The notes beneath the pieces were generated by a model that was not told where the DNA came from, ran no database searches, and was given only the letters and a program-made list of their open reading frames with translations. The translations under genes and the position numbers were made by a program. Of a stretch of 6,013 nucleotides of DNA, positions 1 to 5,533 are shown one piece after another; position 1 is the stretch's first letter; each line of letters opens with the position of its first letter. The stretch comes from Nitrososphaerota archaeon. Its GTDB lineage: Archaea; Thermoproteota; Nitrososphaeria; Nitrososphaerales; Nitrosopumilaceae. The stretch covers positions 4,955 through 10,967 of the forward strand of contig PAAH01000025.1 of the NCBI GenBank assembly GCA_002698885.1, read 5' to 3'.

Positions 1-588
1 TCCAGAATTCCTGTATATTCCTGCTGCAACATTATCTCCTATCACAATAACGCGTATATCTCGTGGAGGACGTTCCACAAACTCTTCTAGAAAGTGAACT
101 TGATGTATTGGATACATTGCTTCCCGTCCATCAATTATGCCTTCTGCAGCATCCATATCATTAATTTTTGAGACCATTCTTCCCCAACTTCCTACAGTTG
201 GTTTGATGATTTTTGGAAATCCATTTTTTTCTAATGCTTCGAGTGCAGAATCTTTTGAAAATGCAACAGTTGCATCTGGTGTAGCGACTCCTGCTTTTTG
301 TAATAACATATGTGTGAAAAGTTTGTTTCCTGCAAAGATTCCTGTATTAAGGCAATTAACAACTTTTGTACCTTGCCCCTCGATTGCTGCAGTAGAATGA
401 AGATTCCTGTAATAGCTTACACAGCGTTGTAGTACTGGACCATCAAAACTTTTCTTATCATTAAGATTAACAAACAGATTTTTACAATCTACCATCTCTA
501 AATTTATATCATTTTTTTTGGCTGATTCAATAAGTAATTTTTCTTCGAGACGGATTGTATCATAAAGCGCTGTTATAGTGTTGGTCAC
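1..588 (-). CDS. lysX: ATP-grasp LysW ligase, probably LysX (3' end beyond window)
   Basis: RimK-like ATP-grasp ligase that uses ATP to join the alpha-amino group of AAA (LysX) or glutamate (ArgX) to the C-terminus of the carrier LysW. The 196 visible residues run open to the left edge; Thermus LysX is about 280 residues, so about 85 are missing. This is an edge cut, not a broken gene. Visible: an N-terminal LYDTIRLEEK stretch (residues 8-17) matching the LysX opening, QRCVSYYRN (54-62), the ATP-binding KPTVGSWGR (129-137) and RPPRDIRV (173-180). The start is a GTG inside the last codons of lysW, giving a GTGA overlap of 4 nt; the first in-frame ATG would delete about 30 conserved residues. 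Its neighbour is homocitrate synthase via lysW, which favours AAA as substrate. The segment equivalent to Thermus HWITN, and the C-terminal EVNHTMEF region, lie off the window, so specificity cannot be read. The family call is firm; LysX rather than ArgX is inferred from context. Confidence 0.88.
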   Translation of the reverse strand, partial: MTNTITALYDTIRLEEKLLIESAKKNDINLEMVDCKNLFVNLNDKKSFDGPVLQRCVSYYRNLHSTAAIEGQGTKVVNCLNTGIFAGNKLFTHMLLQKAGVATPDATVAFSKDSALEALEKNGFPKIIKPTVGSWGRMVSKINDMDAAEGIIDGREAMYPIHQVHFLEEFVERPPRDIRVIVIGDNVAAGIYRNSG

Positions 589-752
589 TGCCCCCAGTCC
601 TCTCCGACTGTTTGGGCGGGTTTCAACTCAAACCCCTCGGAGGCTTTCACTAATTCAAAACTTGCACCACAATCAGGGCATGTTACAATTTCACCTTCCA
701 CTGCATCTTCTGGAATAGCAATATTTGCATCACATTCTGGGCAATTTGTCAT
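585..752 (-). CDS. lysW: Amino-group carrier protein LysW, with C-terminal Gln
   Basis: Small acidic carrier (55 residues; Thermus LysW is 54) that protects the amino group of AAA or glutamate and presents the intermediate to LysZ, LysY and LysJ. Two CPxC pairs (C4/C7 and C25/C28) form the zinc ribbon, and the C-terminus is VGEDWGQ. The start ATG lies 8 nt after the homocitrate synthase stop; the stop TGA overlaps the GTG of the next ligase gene. The oddity is the last residue. The known carriers end in EDWGE and use the side-chain carboxyl of that Glu for attachment, but here the final codon is CAG (588-590), giving Gln. The reading frame is unambiguous: GAC TGG GGG CAG TGA. The GTGA overlap does not force this codon, because GAG would preserve it equally. 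Only 168 nt long, so easily missed by gene callers. Identity is certain from length, zinc motif, EDWG tail and neighbours. Confidence 0.96.
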   Translation of the reverse strand: MTNCPECDANIAIPEDAVEGEIVTCPDCGASFELVKASEGFELKPAQTVGEDWGQ

Positions 753-760
753 TTTAATCT

Positions 761-1939
761 CTATTTACTCCCTTTTTCGTCATTAATTATCTTTCTTTCA
801 AGCCTATCTTCAAGTGGAATATCCAAAACATCACCCATCCTAAGATTTTTGAGCCCTGCCGCAACTTTCTTGGCAGTTTCACTATCTTGTTTAATTCCTA
901 ATAATGACATTAGATATCCTGCACCAGTTTTTCCTGCAAGTTCACCAAATACAATAGTACGATGATTACCTACAACTCTAGGTGGAATTGGTTCATACGC
1001 AGCAGGATTTTTTAGAATCGCAGCTAAATGTGTTCCTGCTTTGTGTTTGTATGCTGAAGTACCAACAATTGGTTTTGAATCATAAGGTTTGATAGTTGTA
1101 TATTGTTCAATAAGCCTTGACAAATCTGCTAGCATGTCTAATCTAAAATCATTTGGTGATTTGTATAGATATGTAAGTGCAACTGCAACTTCAGCTAATG
1201 ATGGAATTCCAGTTCTTTCCCCAATACCATCTATTGTGGTATGAATTTGATCAACACCAGCTTCACAAGCTGAAAATGCATTTGCTAATGCAAATCCTAT
1301 ATCATTATGAACATGCACATCTAATGGTGTGTCAATGACTGATCGTACATTTTTTACAAAATTGTACATACCAATTGGTCGCATTATGCCAACCGTATCT
1401 GGTAGACTGATTCTATCAACACCAGCTTCGTGTATTGCTTTACATATTGTTAATAAAAATTCTGGATCAGCCCTACTTCCATCCTCTACAGTAAATCTAA
1501 TTTTTAATCCATGTTTTTTTGCATAAGTAACAGTTTTTACTGCTCTTTCTAATGCTTCATCTTTTGTTATACGTAGTTTATCTTTTAGATGTACATCTGA
1601 TATTCCTAAATATGCAGCCACCCATTTTGCATCACAGGCCAATGAAATATCAATATCTTCTGTTAGTGCTCTACCATGAGAAACAATATCTGCTCGTAAC
1701 CCTTGTTTGATGATTGTTTTTGTAGCTTCTTTATGATCAGGTGAAACTATAGGTGAAATTTCTATCTGATCTACTCCAAAGTAATCTAGCATCCAAGCAA
1801 TTTGTATTCTCTGTTTGTTGGTAAACGAGACACCAGGATGTTGTTCTCCTTCCCTCAACGTAGAGTCAAGTACTCGGATCTTCGTTGGTGACTTGTCATA
1901 TGCATTGTACACATTGGCATAGTGATTCGGATCTTTCAT
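761..1939 (-). CDS. hcs: Homocitrate synthase (AAA pathway)
   Basis: DRE-TIM metallolyase condensing 2-oxoglutarate with acetyl-CoA to homocitrate, the committed step of AAA-type lysine synthesis. The 392 residues start ahead of the catalytic-barrel motif DSTLREGEQ (residues 25-33: metal ligand D25, catalytic R29). Also seen are EDGSR (152-156), metal-binding HVHND (209-213) and GIGERTG (238-244), followed by an AYKHKAGTH segment typical of the C-terminal lid. The REGEQ form (not RDGEQ) and the lysW neighbour favour homocitrate synthase over 2-isopropylmalate synthase; S87-H88 in IVSHGRA falls where homocitrate synthases carry a 2-oxoglutarate-recognising His (aligned by eye). The protein ends soon after the lid at EKGSK, with no room for a C-terminal RAM regulatory domain, which I recall in some Sulfolobus enzymes. 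It heads its own transcript behind a TATA-like box and is followed by lysW after 8 nt. Citramalate or isopropylmalate synthase is the main alternative and is unlikely here. The gene is also named lysS or nifV-like. Confidence 0.92.
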   Translation of the reverse strand: MKDPNHYANVYNAYDKSPTKIRVLDSTLREGEQHPGVSFTNKQRIQIAWMLDYFGVDQIEISPIVSPDHKEATKTIIKQGLRADIVSHGRALTEDIDISLACDAKWVAAYLGISDVHLKDKLRITKDEALERAVKTVTYAKKHGLKIRFTVEDGSRADPEFLLTICKAIHEAGVDRISLPDTVGIMRPIGMYNFVKNVRSVIDTPLDVHVHNDIGFALANAFSACEAGVDQIHTTIDGIGERTGIPSLAEVAVALTYLYKSPNDFRLDMLADLSRLIEQYTTIKPYDSKPIVGTSAYKHKAGTHLAAILKNPAAYEPIPPRVVGNHRTIVFGELAGKTGAGYLMSLLGIKQDSETAKKVAAGLKNLRMGDVLDIPLEDRLERKIINDEKGSK

Positions 1940-1962
1940 TACTATTATCGTTGCTAAAATAC

Positions 1963-1973
1963 ATTAATATAAA
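1963..1973 (-). promoter_or_regulatory. TATA-like box for hcs
   Basis: The minus-strand sequence TTTATATTAAT is a good match to the archaeal TATA box. Its centre lies about 29 nt before the hcs ATG, so initiation 26-27 nt downstream would fall within a few bases of the start codon. That predicts a leaderless or nearly leaderless mRNA, which fits the absence of a Shine-Dalgarno sequence in front of this ATG. No convincing BRE was recognised upstream. The region is AT-rich, so a chance match is possible. Confidence 0.5.
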
Positions 1974-1984
1974 CATAATCGTAC

Positions 1985-2000
1985 TAATATCGCGAATTTA
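1985..2000. promoter_or_regulatory. Imperfect palindrome, candidate Lrp-type operator
   Basis: The 16-bp element TAAtaTCGCGAatTTA has six of eight half-site positions complementary around a TCGCGA core. It stands out as GC-bearing in an AT-rich spacer. Its centre is about 24 bp upstream of the TATA-like centre, near -50 from the predicted start site. That is where archaeal Lrp-family activators can bind without blocking TBP. The gene just upstream encodes such a regulator, which makes local control plausible. There is no direct evidence of binding. Confidence 0.3.
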
Positions 2001-2012
2001 ATTAAAAACAAA
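2000..2012 (-). terminator. U-rich tract, candidate archaeal terminator of the upstream cluster
   Basis: On the minus strand, TTTGTTTTTAATT lies about 45 nt after the stop codon of the Lrp-family gene. Archaeal RNA polymerase can terminate at U-rich runs without a strong hairpin. The tract sits between that stop and the hcs promoter elements, where termination would be expected. The call is weak because the whole spacer is AT-rich. Confidence 0.3.
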
Positions 2013-2055
2013 TACTAAATTAGATTATTATTTTATCTTTAGTTTCGAATATCGA

Positions 2056-2475
2056 TTATCTAATTGTTCGTAAAATAATTACTGTGTTAGTGTCAATTAC
2101 ACCTTGAATTTTTCGTAATTCATCAATACATATGTTAATCTCAGCAATATTTCCAGATCTAATTATTACACTTATGTCATATTGGCCAGTAATTTCGTAA
2201 ACTGTTTTAACATCTTCTAACTTTGTTAACTTTGTTGAAACTTTTGATGTATCTGTTGCAGAATCAACTGAAATTAGTACAATTGCACTAGTGGTATTAG
2301 TTTCACCCATTTCGACAGTAAATTTTTCAATTACTCCACTATCAACTAAATTTTTGACCCTACGCCTAATTGCCGATTCTGAAAGTTTGAGCTTTTTTCC
2401 TATCTCTACAAATGACTCTCTTGCATCATCTCTAAGAAATCCAATAATTTTGTCATCGGTTTTATCTTTACGCAT
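2056..2475 (-). CDS. Lrp/AsnC-family transcriptional regulator, LysM-like by context
   Basis: A 139-residue DNA-binding regulator of the feast/famine family. Residues 4-50 form the N-terminal winged helix-turn-helix (DDKIIGFLRDDAR, then SESAIRRRV as recognition helix), and about 62-139 form the RAM effector domain with the ligand-site stretch ITGQYD (95-100). The length is typical of archaeal Lrp proteins. I prefer the ATG at 2475 because GAGGAG sits 10 nt upstream and the protein then begins as the family usually does; an in-frame ATG at 2493 would add six residues (MRRVVE). The gene overlaps the end of the aminotransferase gene by 8 nt, so it is co-transcribed with lysYZJ. It also lies directly upstream of the hcs promoter. 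In Sulfolobus the Lrp-type LysM controls the lys cluster and senses lysine; the same role here is inferred from position, and the effector (lysine, arginine or other) cannot be read from the sequence. Confidence 0.92.
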   Translation of the reverse strand: MRKDKTDDKIIGFLRDDARESFVEIGKKLKLSESAIRRRVKNLVDSGVIEKFTVEMGETNTTSAIVLISVDSATDTSKVSTKLTKLEDVKTVYEITGQYDISVIIRSGNIAEINICIDELRKIQGVIDTNTVIILRTIR

Positions 2476-3643
2476 TTCTACGACTCTCCTCATTTGTTAA
2501 TAATTCATCTAGAATATCTAATGATTTTGTTACATCCTCTTCTGAGATTACCAATGGTGGTAATAATCTTAGTATGTTTCGACCGGAATATAATAAGAGA
2601 AGATTTTTTTCAATTCCTTCCATTAAGATATTTTTAACTTCAAACTTAAGTTCAATTCCAATCATTAATCCCTTGCCTCTAATCTCTCTGATTATAGTGT
2701 GTTTTTCTTTTAATCGTTCTAATCCTTCTCTGAATAATTTTCCCATCTTGTCGGCGTTATCAATTAAACCATCTTGTGTTAAAGCTTGAAGTGTTGCAGT
2801 TCCAGCAGCACATGATAATGGGTTTCCACCAAATGTTGAAGAGTGTTCACCCTTACTAATACAATCCAAGATGTCAGGTCTTACCATAGTTACTCCCATT
2901 GGCACACCACCTGCAATTCCCTTTGCAATACATAAAATATCTGGTGCCGTATCCCAGTGTTCTGATGCCCACATTCTTCCTGTTCTCCCTAATCCTGCTT
3001 GAATTTCGTCAAATATAAGAAGGATTCCGTTATCATCACATAACTTTCTTACATCTTGTAAGAACCCATCTGGAGCTACGTGTATTCCACTTTCTCCTTG
3101 AATTGGTTCTAATATGATAAAGGCAGTATCATCATCAATTGTATCACGTAATGATTCAATATTACCAAAGGGTGAGAACGTGACCTTGTCTACTAGTGGT
3201 TGAAACGATTTCCTATATTTTGGATTAAACGTTAATGATAGTGCACCCATTGACTTTCCGTGATAAGAACCATTCATTGACACCATACCCTTCTTTCCTG
3301 TAAATTTTCTAGCAAACTTCATTCCAGCCTCTATTGCCTCTGCACCACTATTATTCAGGTGGGCCTGAGTTAGTCCTTTAGGAGCAACCTTAAACAATGT
3401 TTCTAGGAATTCTTCTCTAGTTTTACTATAAAGGGAACTATGCACTGTAATAATTTTATCAATCTGTGATTTTATGGCACTTACAACTCGTTCATTTCTA
3501 TGACCAACAAGTGCAACACCATAACCTCCCATACAATCAATGTATTCTTTATTGTTAACATCCCATACATGTGCACCTAATCCTTTTTCTATTGTTACTG
3601 GAAATCTTTGGTATAAGTTTCCTAGATACTTATCTTCACTCAT
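2468..3643 (-). CDS. lysJ: LysJ/ArgD-type PLP aminotransferase (LysW-lysine / LysW-ornithine)
   Basis: Class III (fold-type I) aminotransferase that uses glutamate to convert carrier-bound AAA semialdehyde to LysW-lysine, and the glutamate semialdehyde analogue to LysW-ornithine. Counted from the preferred start (391 residues, usual length): NNSGAEAIE (97-105) at the phosphate site, SYHGKSMG (126-133), EPIQGESG (179-186), FDEIQAGLGRTG (211-222) with cofactor-contacting D212, Schiff-base lysine K241 in IAKGIAGG, STFGGNPL (269-276), and the C-terminal LRLLPPL (358-364) with the substrate-carboxyl arginine. The start at 3643 overlaps the kinase stop as ATGA and has GGTGAT six nt upstream; an in-frame ATG at 3661 would add six residues. 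LysJ and ArgD are close homologues and cannot be separated by sequence alone. The LysW setting favours LysJ, probably serving both pathways. Plain acetylornithine aminotransferase is the alternative annotation. Confidence 0.94.
   Translation of the reverse strand: MSEDKYLGNLYQRFPVTIEKGLGAHVWDVNNKEYIDCMGGYGVALVGHRNERVVSAIKSQIDKIITVHSSLYSKTREEFLETLFKVAPKGLTQAHLNNSGAEAIEAGMKFARKFTGKKGMVSMNGSYHGKSMGALSLTFNPKYRKSFQPLVDKVTFSPFGNIESLRDTIDDDTAFIILEPIQGESGIHVAPDGFLQDVRKLCDDNGILLIFDEIQAGLGRTGRMWASEHWDTAPDILCIAKGIAGGVPMGVTMVRPDILDCISKGEHSSTFGGNPLSCAAGTATLQALTQDGLIDNADKMGKLFREGLERLKEKHTIIREIRGKGLMIGIELKFEVKNILMEGIEKNLLLLYSGRNILRLLPPLVISEEDVTKSLDILDELLTNEESRRNA
2486..2491 (-). promoter_or_regulatory. Ribosome binding site deciding the Lrp-gene start
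   Basis: GAGGAG on the minus strand, 10 nt before the ATG at 2475 and inside the aminotransferase coding end. It overlaps the alternative ATG at 2493, so it can serve only the shorter start. This is the main reason for choosing the 139-residue product. Confidence 0.5.
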
Positions 3644-4440
3644 TTTGTTATCACCGTACAATTATCATGTGCAATAGCAGAGGATATGGGGTTTTCCTTT
3701 TGACCATTTGCAATTAATGCTTCTGTTACGCCCATTTCTAATGCTTCAGTTGCGGCAAGAATTTTCTTTTCCATTCCAAATCCAACCTTTGGTAAGATCT
3801 CTTTTGCCTCTGTTAATGTGAGACTTTCAACTAATTTATCATCCATTAATAATCCGTCAACATTTGTTATGAATAATACTTTGTCAGTTTTTACATGGCC
3901 AGCAACATTTGCAGCTGCCCTATCCCCATCAACATTTAGAAAATCAAATTCCTCACTTATTGCAATAGGTGAAATAACAGGTGTGTAGCCTTTTTCTAAA
4001 ATTGTAGAAATGAGATCTGCATTCACATTCGAAATTTTACCAGTGTATCCACCATCAATTACCTGTTTTCTTCCTTTTTCATTCATAATGATGAGTTTTT
4101 TCTTCCTGTTAGCCTGTATTACTTTGCCATCCATTCCAGAAAGACCTACAGCATTAATTCCATTCTTTTGTAACATTTGTACTATATTCTTGTTAATCCT
4201 TCCCGACATTACCATTGTGAATATTTCTGATGTTTCTTTGTCAGTGTATCTACTCTTTATTCCACTTGGTGATACTACAAACTTTGGCTCTTTTCCAAGT
4301 TGTTCTGTAACCTTAGTTACTTCTTTTCCACCACCATGAACAAGAATTACACCTTCTTGCTCTACTACTTTTTTGATGTCTGATATAGTAGTTGGATGAA
4401 GATTATCTACTACACTCCCACCAATTTTTATTGTTATCAT
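3640..4440 (-). CDS. lysZ: LysZ/ArgB-type [LysW]-aminoadipate/glutamate kinase
   Basis: Amino acid kinase fold enzyme that phosphorylates the distal carboxyl of LysW-bound AAA, or of LysW-bound glutamate for arginine. The 266 residues match the family length. Motifs: KIGGSV (5-10, with K5 for phosphate), VHGGGKEVT (34-42, glycine-rich oxyanion loop), SRYTD (63-67, the LysZ-style version of the ArgB substrate loop), SNVNADLI (137-144), LNVDGDRAAANVA (168-180) and K225/K226 in GMEKKI at the nucleotide site. No N-terminal extension of the arginine-feedback type is present, so direct inhibition by arginine through such a helix is not expected. The gene begins 3 nt after lysY and its stop overlaps the lysJ start by 4 nt. 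Sequence alone cannot say whether it is lysine-only or dual. With one kinase for two ligases, the dual role is the simplest reading. Confidence 0.94.
   Translation of the reverse strand: MITIKIGGSVVDNLHPTTISDIKKVVEQEGVILVHGGGKEVTKVTEQLGKEPKFVVSPSGIKSRYTDKETSEIFTMVMSGRINKNIVQMLQKNGINAVGLSGMDGKVIQANRKKKLIIMNEKGRKQVIDGGYTGKISNVNADLISTILEKGYTPVISPIAISEEFDFLNVDGDRAAANVAGHVKTDKVLFITNVDGLLMDDKLVESLTLTEAKEILPKVGFGMEKKILAATEALEMGVTEALIANGQKENPISSAIAHDNCTVITK
3650..3655 (-). promoter_or_regulatory. Ribosome binding site for lysJ inside lysZ
   Basis: GGTGAT on the minus strand, close to the archaeal anti-SD complement, six nt before the ATG at 3643. Together with the ATGA overlap of lysZ and lysJ, it indicates translational coupling and supports the shorter LysJ start over the ATG at 3661. 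Confidence 0.5.
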
Positions 4441-4443
4441 CTA

Positions 4444-5490
4444 TTATACAGGTGTTAATGGGGAATACATAATTCCTTCGAACTCATCAAAGCCTGACAT
4501 TACATTCATGTTTTGGATTGCCGAGCCTGCTGCACCTTTCATGAGATTATCTGAAGCAGATAATGCAATTAATCTATTATTATCTTTATCTAGATCAAAT
4601 CCAATATCACAGAAATTTGAGCCAACCAAAAACTTTGGATCTGGGAATTTGTGTAGACCATCTTTATCCCTAATCAATCTGATAAATCGTTCTTCACTAT
4701 ATTCTGACCTGTAAATCTTCCAAAGCTCTTTTTCATCAACGTCTTTTTTAAGGAATGTGTGATTTGTACATAAAATTCCTCTTACGACATCGACTGCATG
4801 TGGACTCATTGATACTTTGATCTTTCTACCAGCTGTTTCACTTAGTTCCTGTTCAATTTCTCCAGTATGTCTATGCTTTGCTGGTTTGTATGGACGAATT
4901 ACTCCTGCACGCATTGCATGTGATGTTCCTGCACCTGCACCTGCACCTGAAGAACCAATCTTTGAATCGACCACAATGTGATCAGTATCAATCAGATCAT
5001 TTTTGATTAATGGATTTAATGCAAGCATTGAAGTTACTGCCATACAACCTGGGCAAGAAACAAGTTGTGCATTTTTAATTTGTTCACGATGAAGTTCAGG
5101 GACACCAAAGACAGATTTTTCCAAGTAGTCAGGATGTGGATGTTCCCAACCGTACCATTTTCCATAATCTTCTGGATTATGTAGACGATAATCTGCACTA
5201 AGATCAATAACCTTCATACCTCTGTCGTAAAATGATTTTACAATTTCAGTTGCTGTTCCATGTGGAACTGCTGTGAAAACTAAATCACATGAATCACTCA
5301 TCTTTTCATAATCTAATTCTGAGAATTTTAAATCAGTAAAACCTCTTAGACTAGGCTGTGCTCTATGTAAGAATTTTCCAGCATGTTGTCTTGAAGTTAC
5401 CATTGATACTTCCACCTTTGGATGGCTGAGAAGTAATCTGAGAACTTCACCTCCTACATATCCTGAGGCACCTACAATTCCAACTTTCAT
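4444..5490 (-). CDS. lysY: LysY/ArgC-type [LysW]-aminoadipyl/glutamyl phosphate reductase
   Basis: NADPH-dependent reductase that turns the acyl phosphate made by LysZ into the semialdehyde on LysW. The 348 residues are the usual ArgC/LysY length. Motifs: Rossmann loop GASGYVGGE (7-15), AVPHGTA (74-80), DLSADYR (96-102), the catalytic cysteine in CPGCMA (C149 is the nucleophile by position, C146 precedes it), and KHRHTGEIEQ (205-214) with the catalytic histidine. The segment SSGAGAGAGTS (180-190) is a loop encoded by a near-perfect hexanucleotide repeat. AGGA lies 7 nt before the start codon. It is preceded by the ligase gene after 43 nt and followed by lysZ after 3 nt, matching the order of successive reactions. 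The alternative reading is N-acetyl-glutamyl phosphate reductase (ArgC); the LysW context argues against acetylated substrates. Confidence 0.94.
   Translation of the reverse strand: MKVGIVGASGYVGGEVLRLLLSHPKVEVSMVTSRQHAGKFLHRAQPSLRGFTDLKFSELDYEKMSDSCDLVFTAVPHGTATEIVKSFYDRGMKVIDLSADYRLHNPEDYGKWYGWEHPHPDYLEKSVFGVPELHREQIKNAQLVSCPGCMAVTSMLALNPLIKNDLIDTDHIVVDSKIGSSGAGAGAGTSHAMRAGVIRPYKPAKHRHTGEIEQELSETAGRKIKVSMSPHAVDVVRGILCTNHTFLKKDVDEKELWKIYRSEYSEERFIRLIRDKDGLHKFPDPKFLVGSNFCDIGFDLDKDNNRLIALSASDNLMKGAAGSAIQNMNVMSGFDEFEGIMYSPLTPV
4928..4949. repeat. Hexanucleotide tandem repeat within lysY
   Basis: The unit CCTGCA is repeated about 3.7 times without mismatch. On the coding strand it specifies alternating Gly-Ala in the SSGAGAGAGTS loop of the reductase. 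Gain or loss of a unit would stay in frame and change the loop by two residues. Confidence 0.75.
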
Positions 5491-5497
5491 AATGTAT

Positions 5498-5501
5498 TCC
5501 T
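5498..5501 (-). promoter_or_regulatory. Ribosome binding site for lysY
   Basis: AGGA on the minus strand, 7 nt before the ATG at 5490, in the 43-nt spacer after the upstream ligase gene. A UCCU stretch five nt before it could pair with it (4-bp stem), but the stem is too short to claim regulation. Confidence 0.45.
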
Positions 5502-5533
5502 AAAAAAGGATAATTTAACAGTAATTACCATTC

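Larger units (their letters stand above)
1940..2055 (-). promoter_or_regulatory. Intergenic promoter region of the hcs-lysW-lysX transcript
   Basis: This is the only sizeable gap between genes in the window (116 nt, strongly AT-rich). It separates the regulator stop from the hcs ATG. On the minus strand it holds, in order, a CG-centred palindrome pair near 2044-2056, a U-rich tract, a 16-bp imperfect palindrome and a TATA-like element. No open reading frame or structured RNA was seen in it. It is taken as the boundary between two transcripts of the same pathway, though readthrough from the upstream cluster cannot be excluded. Confidence 0.6.

Noticed and set aside
1..200. Similarity between the two window ends as a long direct repeat (e.g. 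around 50-85 and 5840-5880)
   Set aside because: The resemblance is at protein level between paralogous ligases (RPPRDIRV, GSWGR). The DNA has diverged and shows no mobile-element boundary.
137..400. Plus-strand open frame of 87 codons
   Set aside because: It lies entirely opposite the left ATP-grasp ligase, whose minus-strand frame shows clear family motifs; the plus-strand product resembles nothing.
1..588. Left ligase as a pseudogene (no stop codon)
   Set aside because: The frame is open to the edge with intact motifs, so it is simply cut by the window.
4010..4339. Plus-strand open frame of 109 codons opposite lysZ
   Set aside because: Shadow of the kinase frame in AT-rich DNA; the product is hydrophobic only because it mirrors the antisense codons. 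The same applies to the other plus-strand frames at 1329-1526, 2291-2500, 2574-2789, 4508-4714 and 5577-5825.
5498..5510. UCCU/AGGA mini-hairpin that could hide the lysY ribosome binding site
   Set aside because: Only four base pairs with a five-base loop of U; too weak to claim a regulatory structure without conservation.
5521..5528. GTAATTAC palindrome in the ligase-lysY spacer
   Set aside because: An 8-bp AT-rich palindrome is likely by chance here and does not match the CG-centred elements near hcs.
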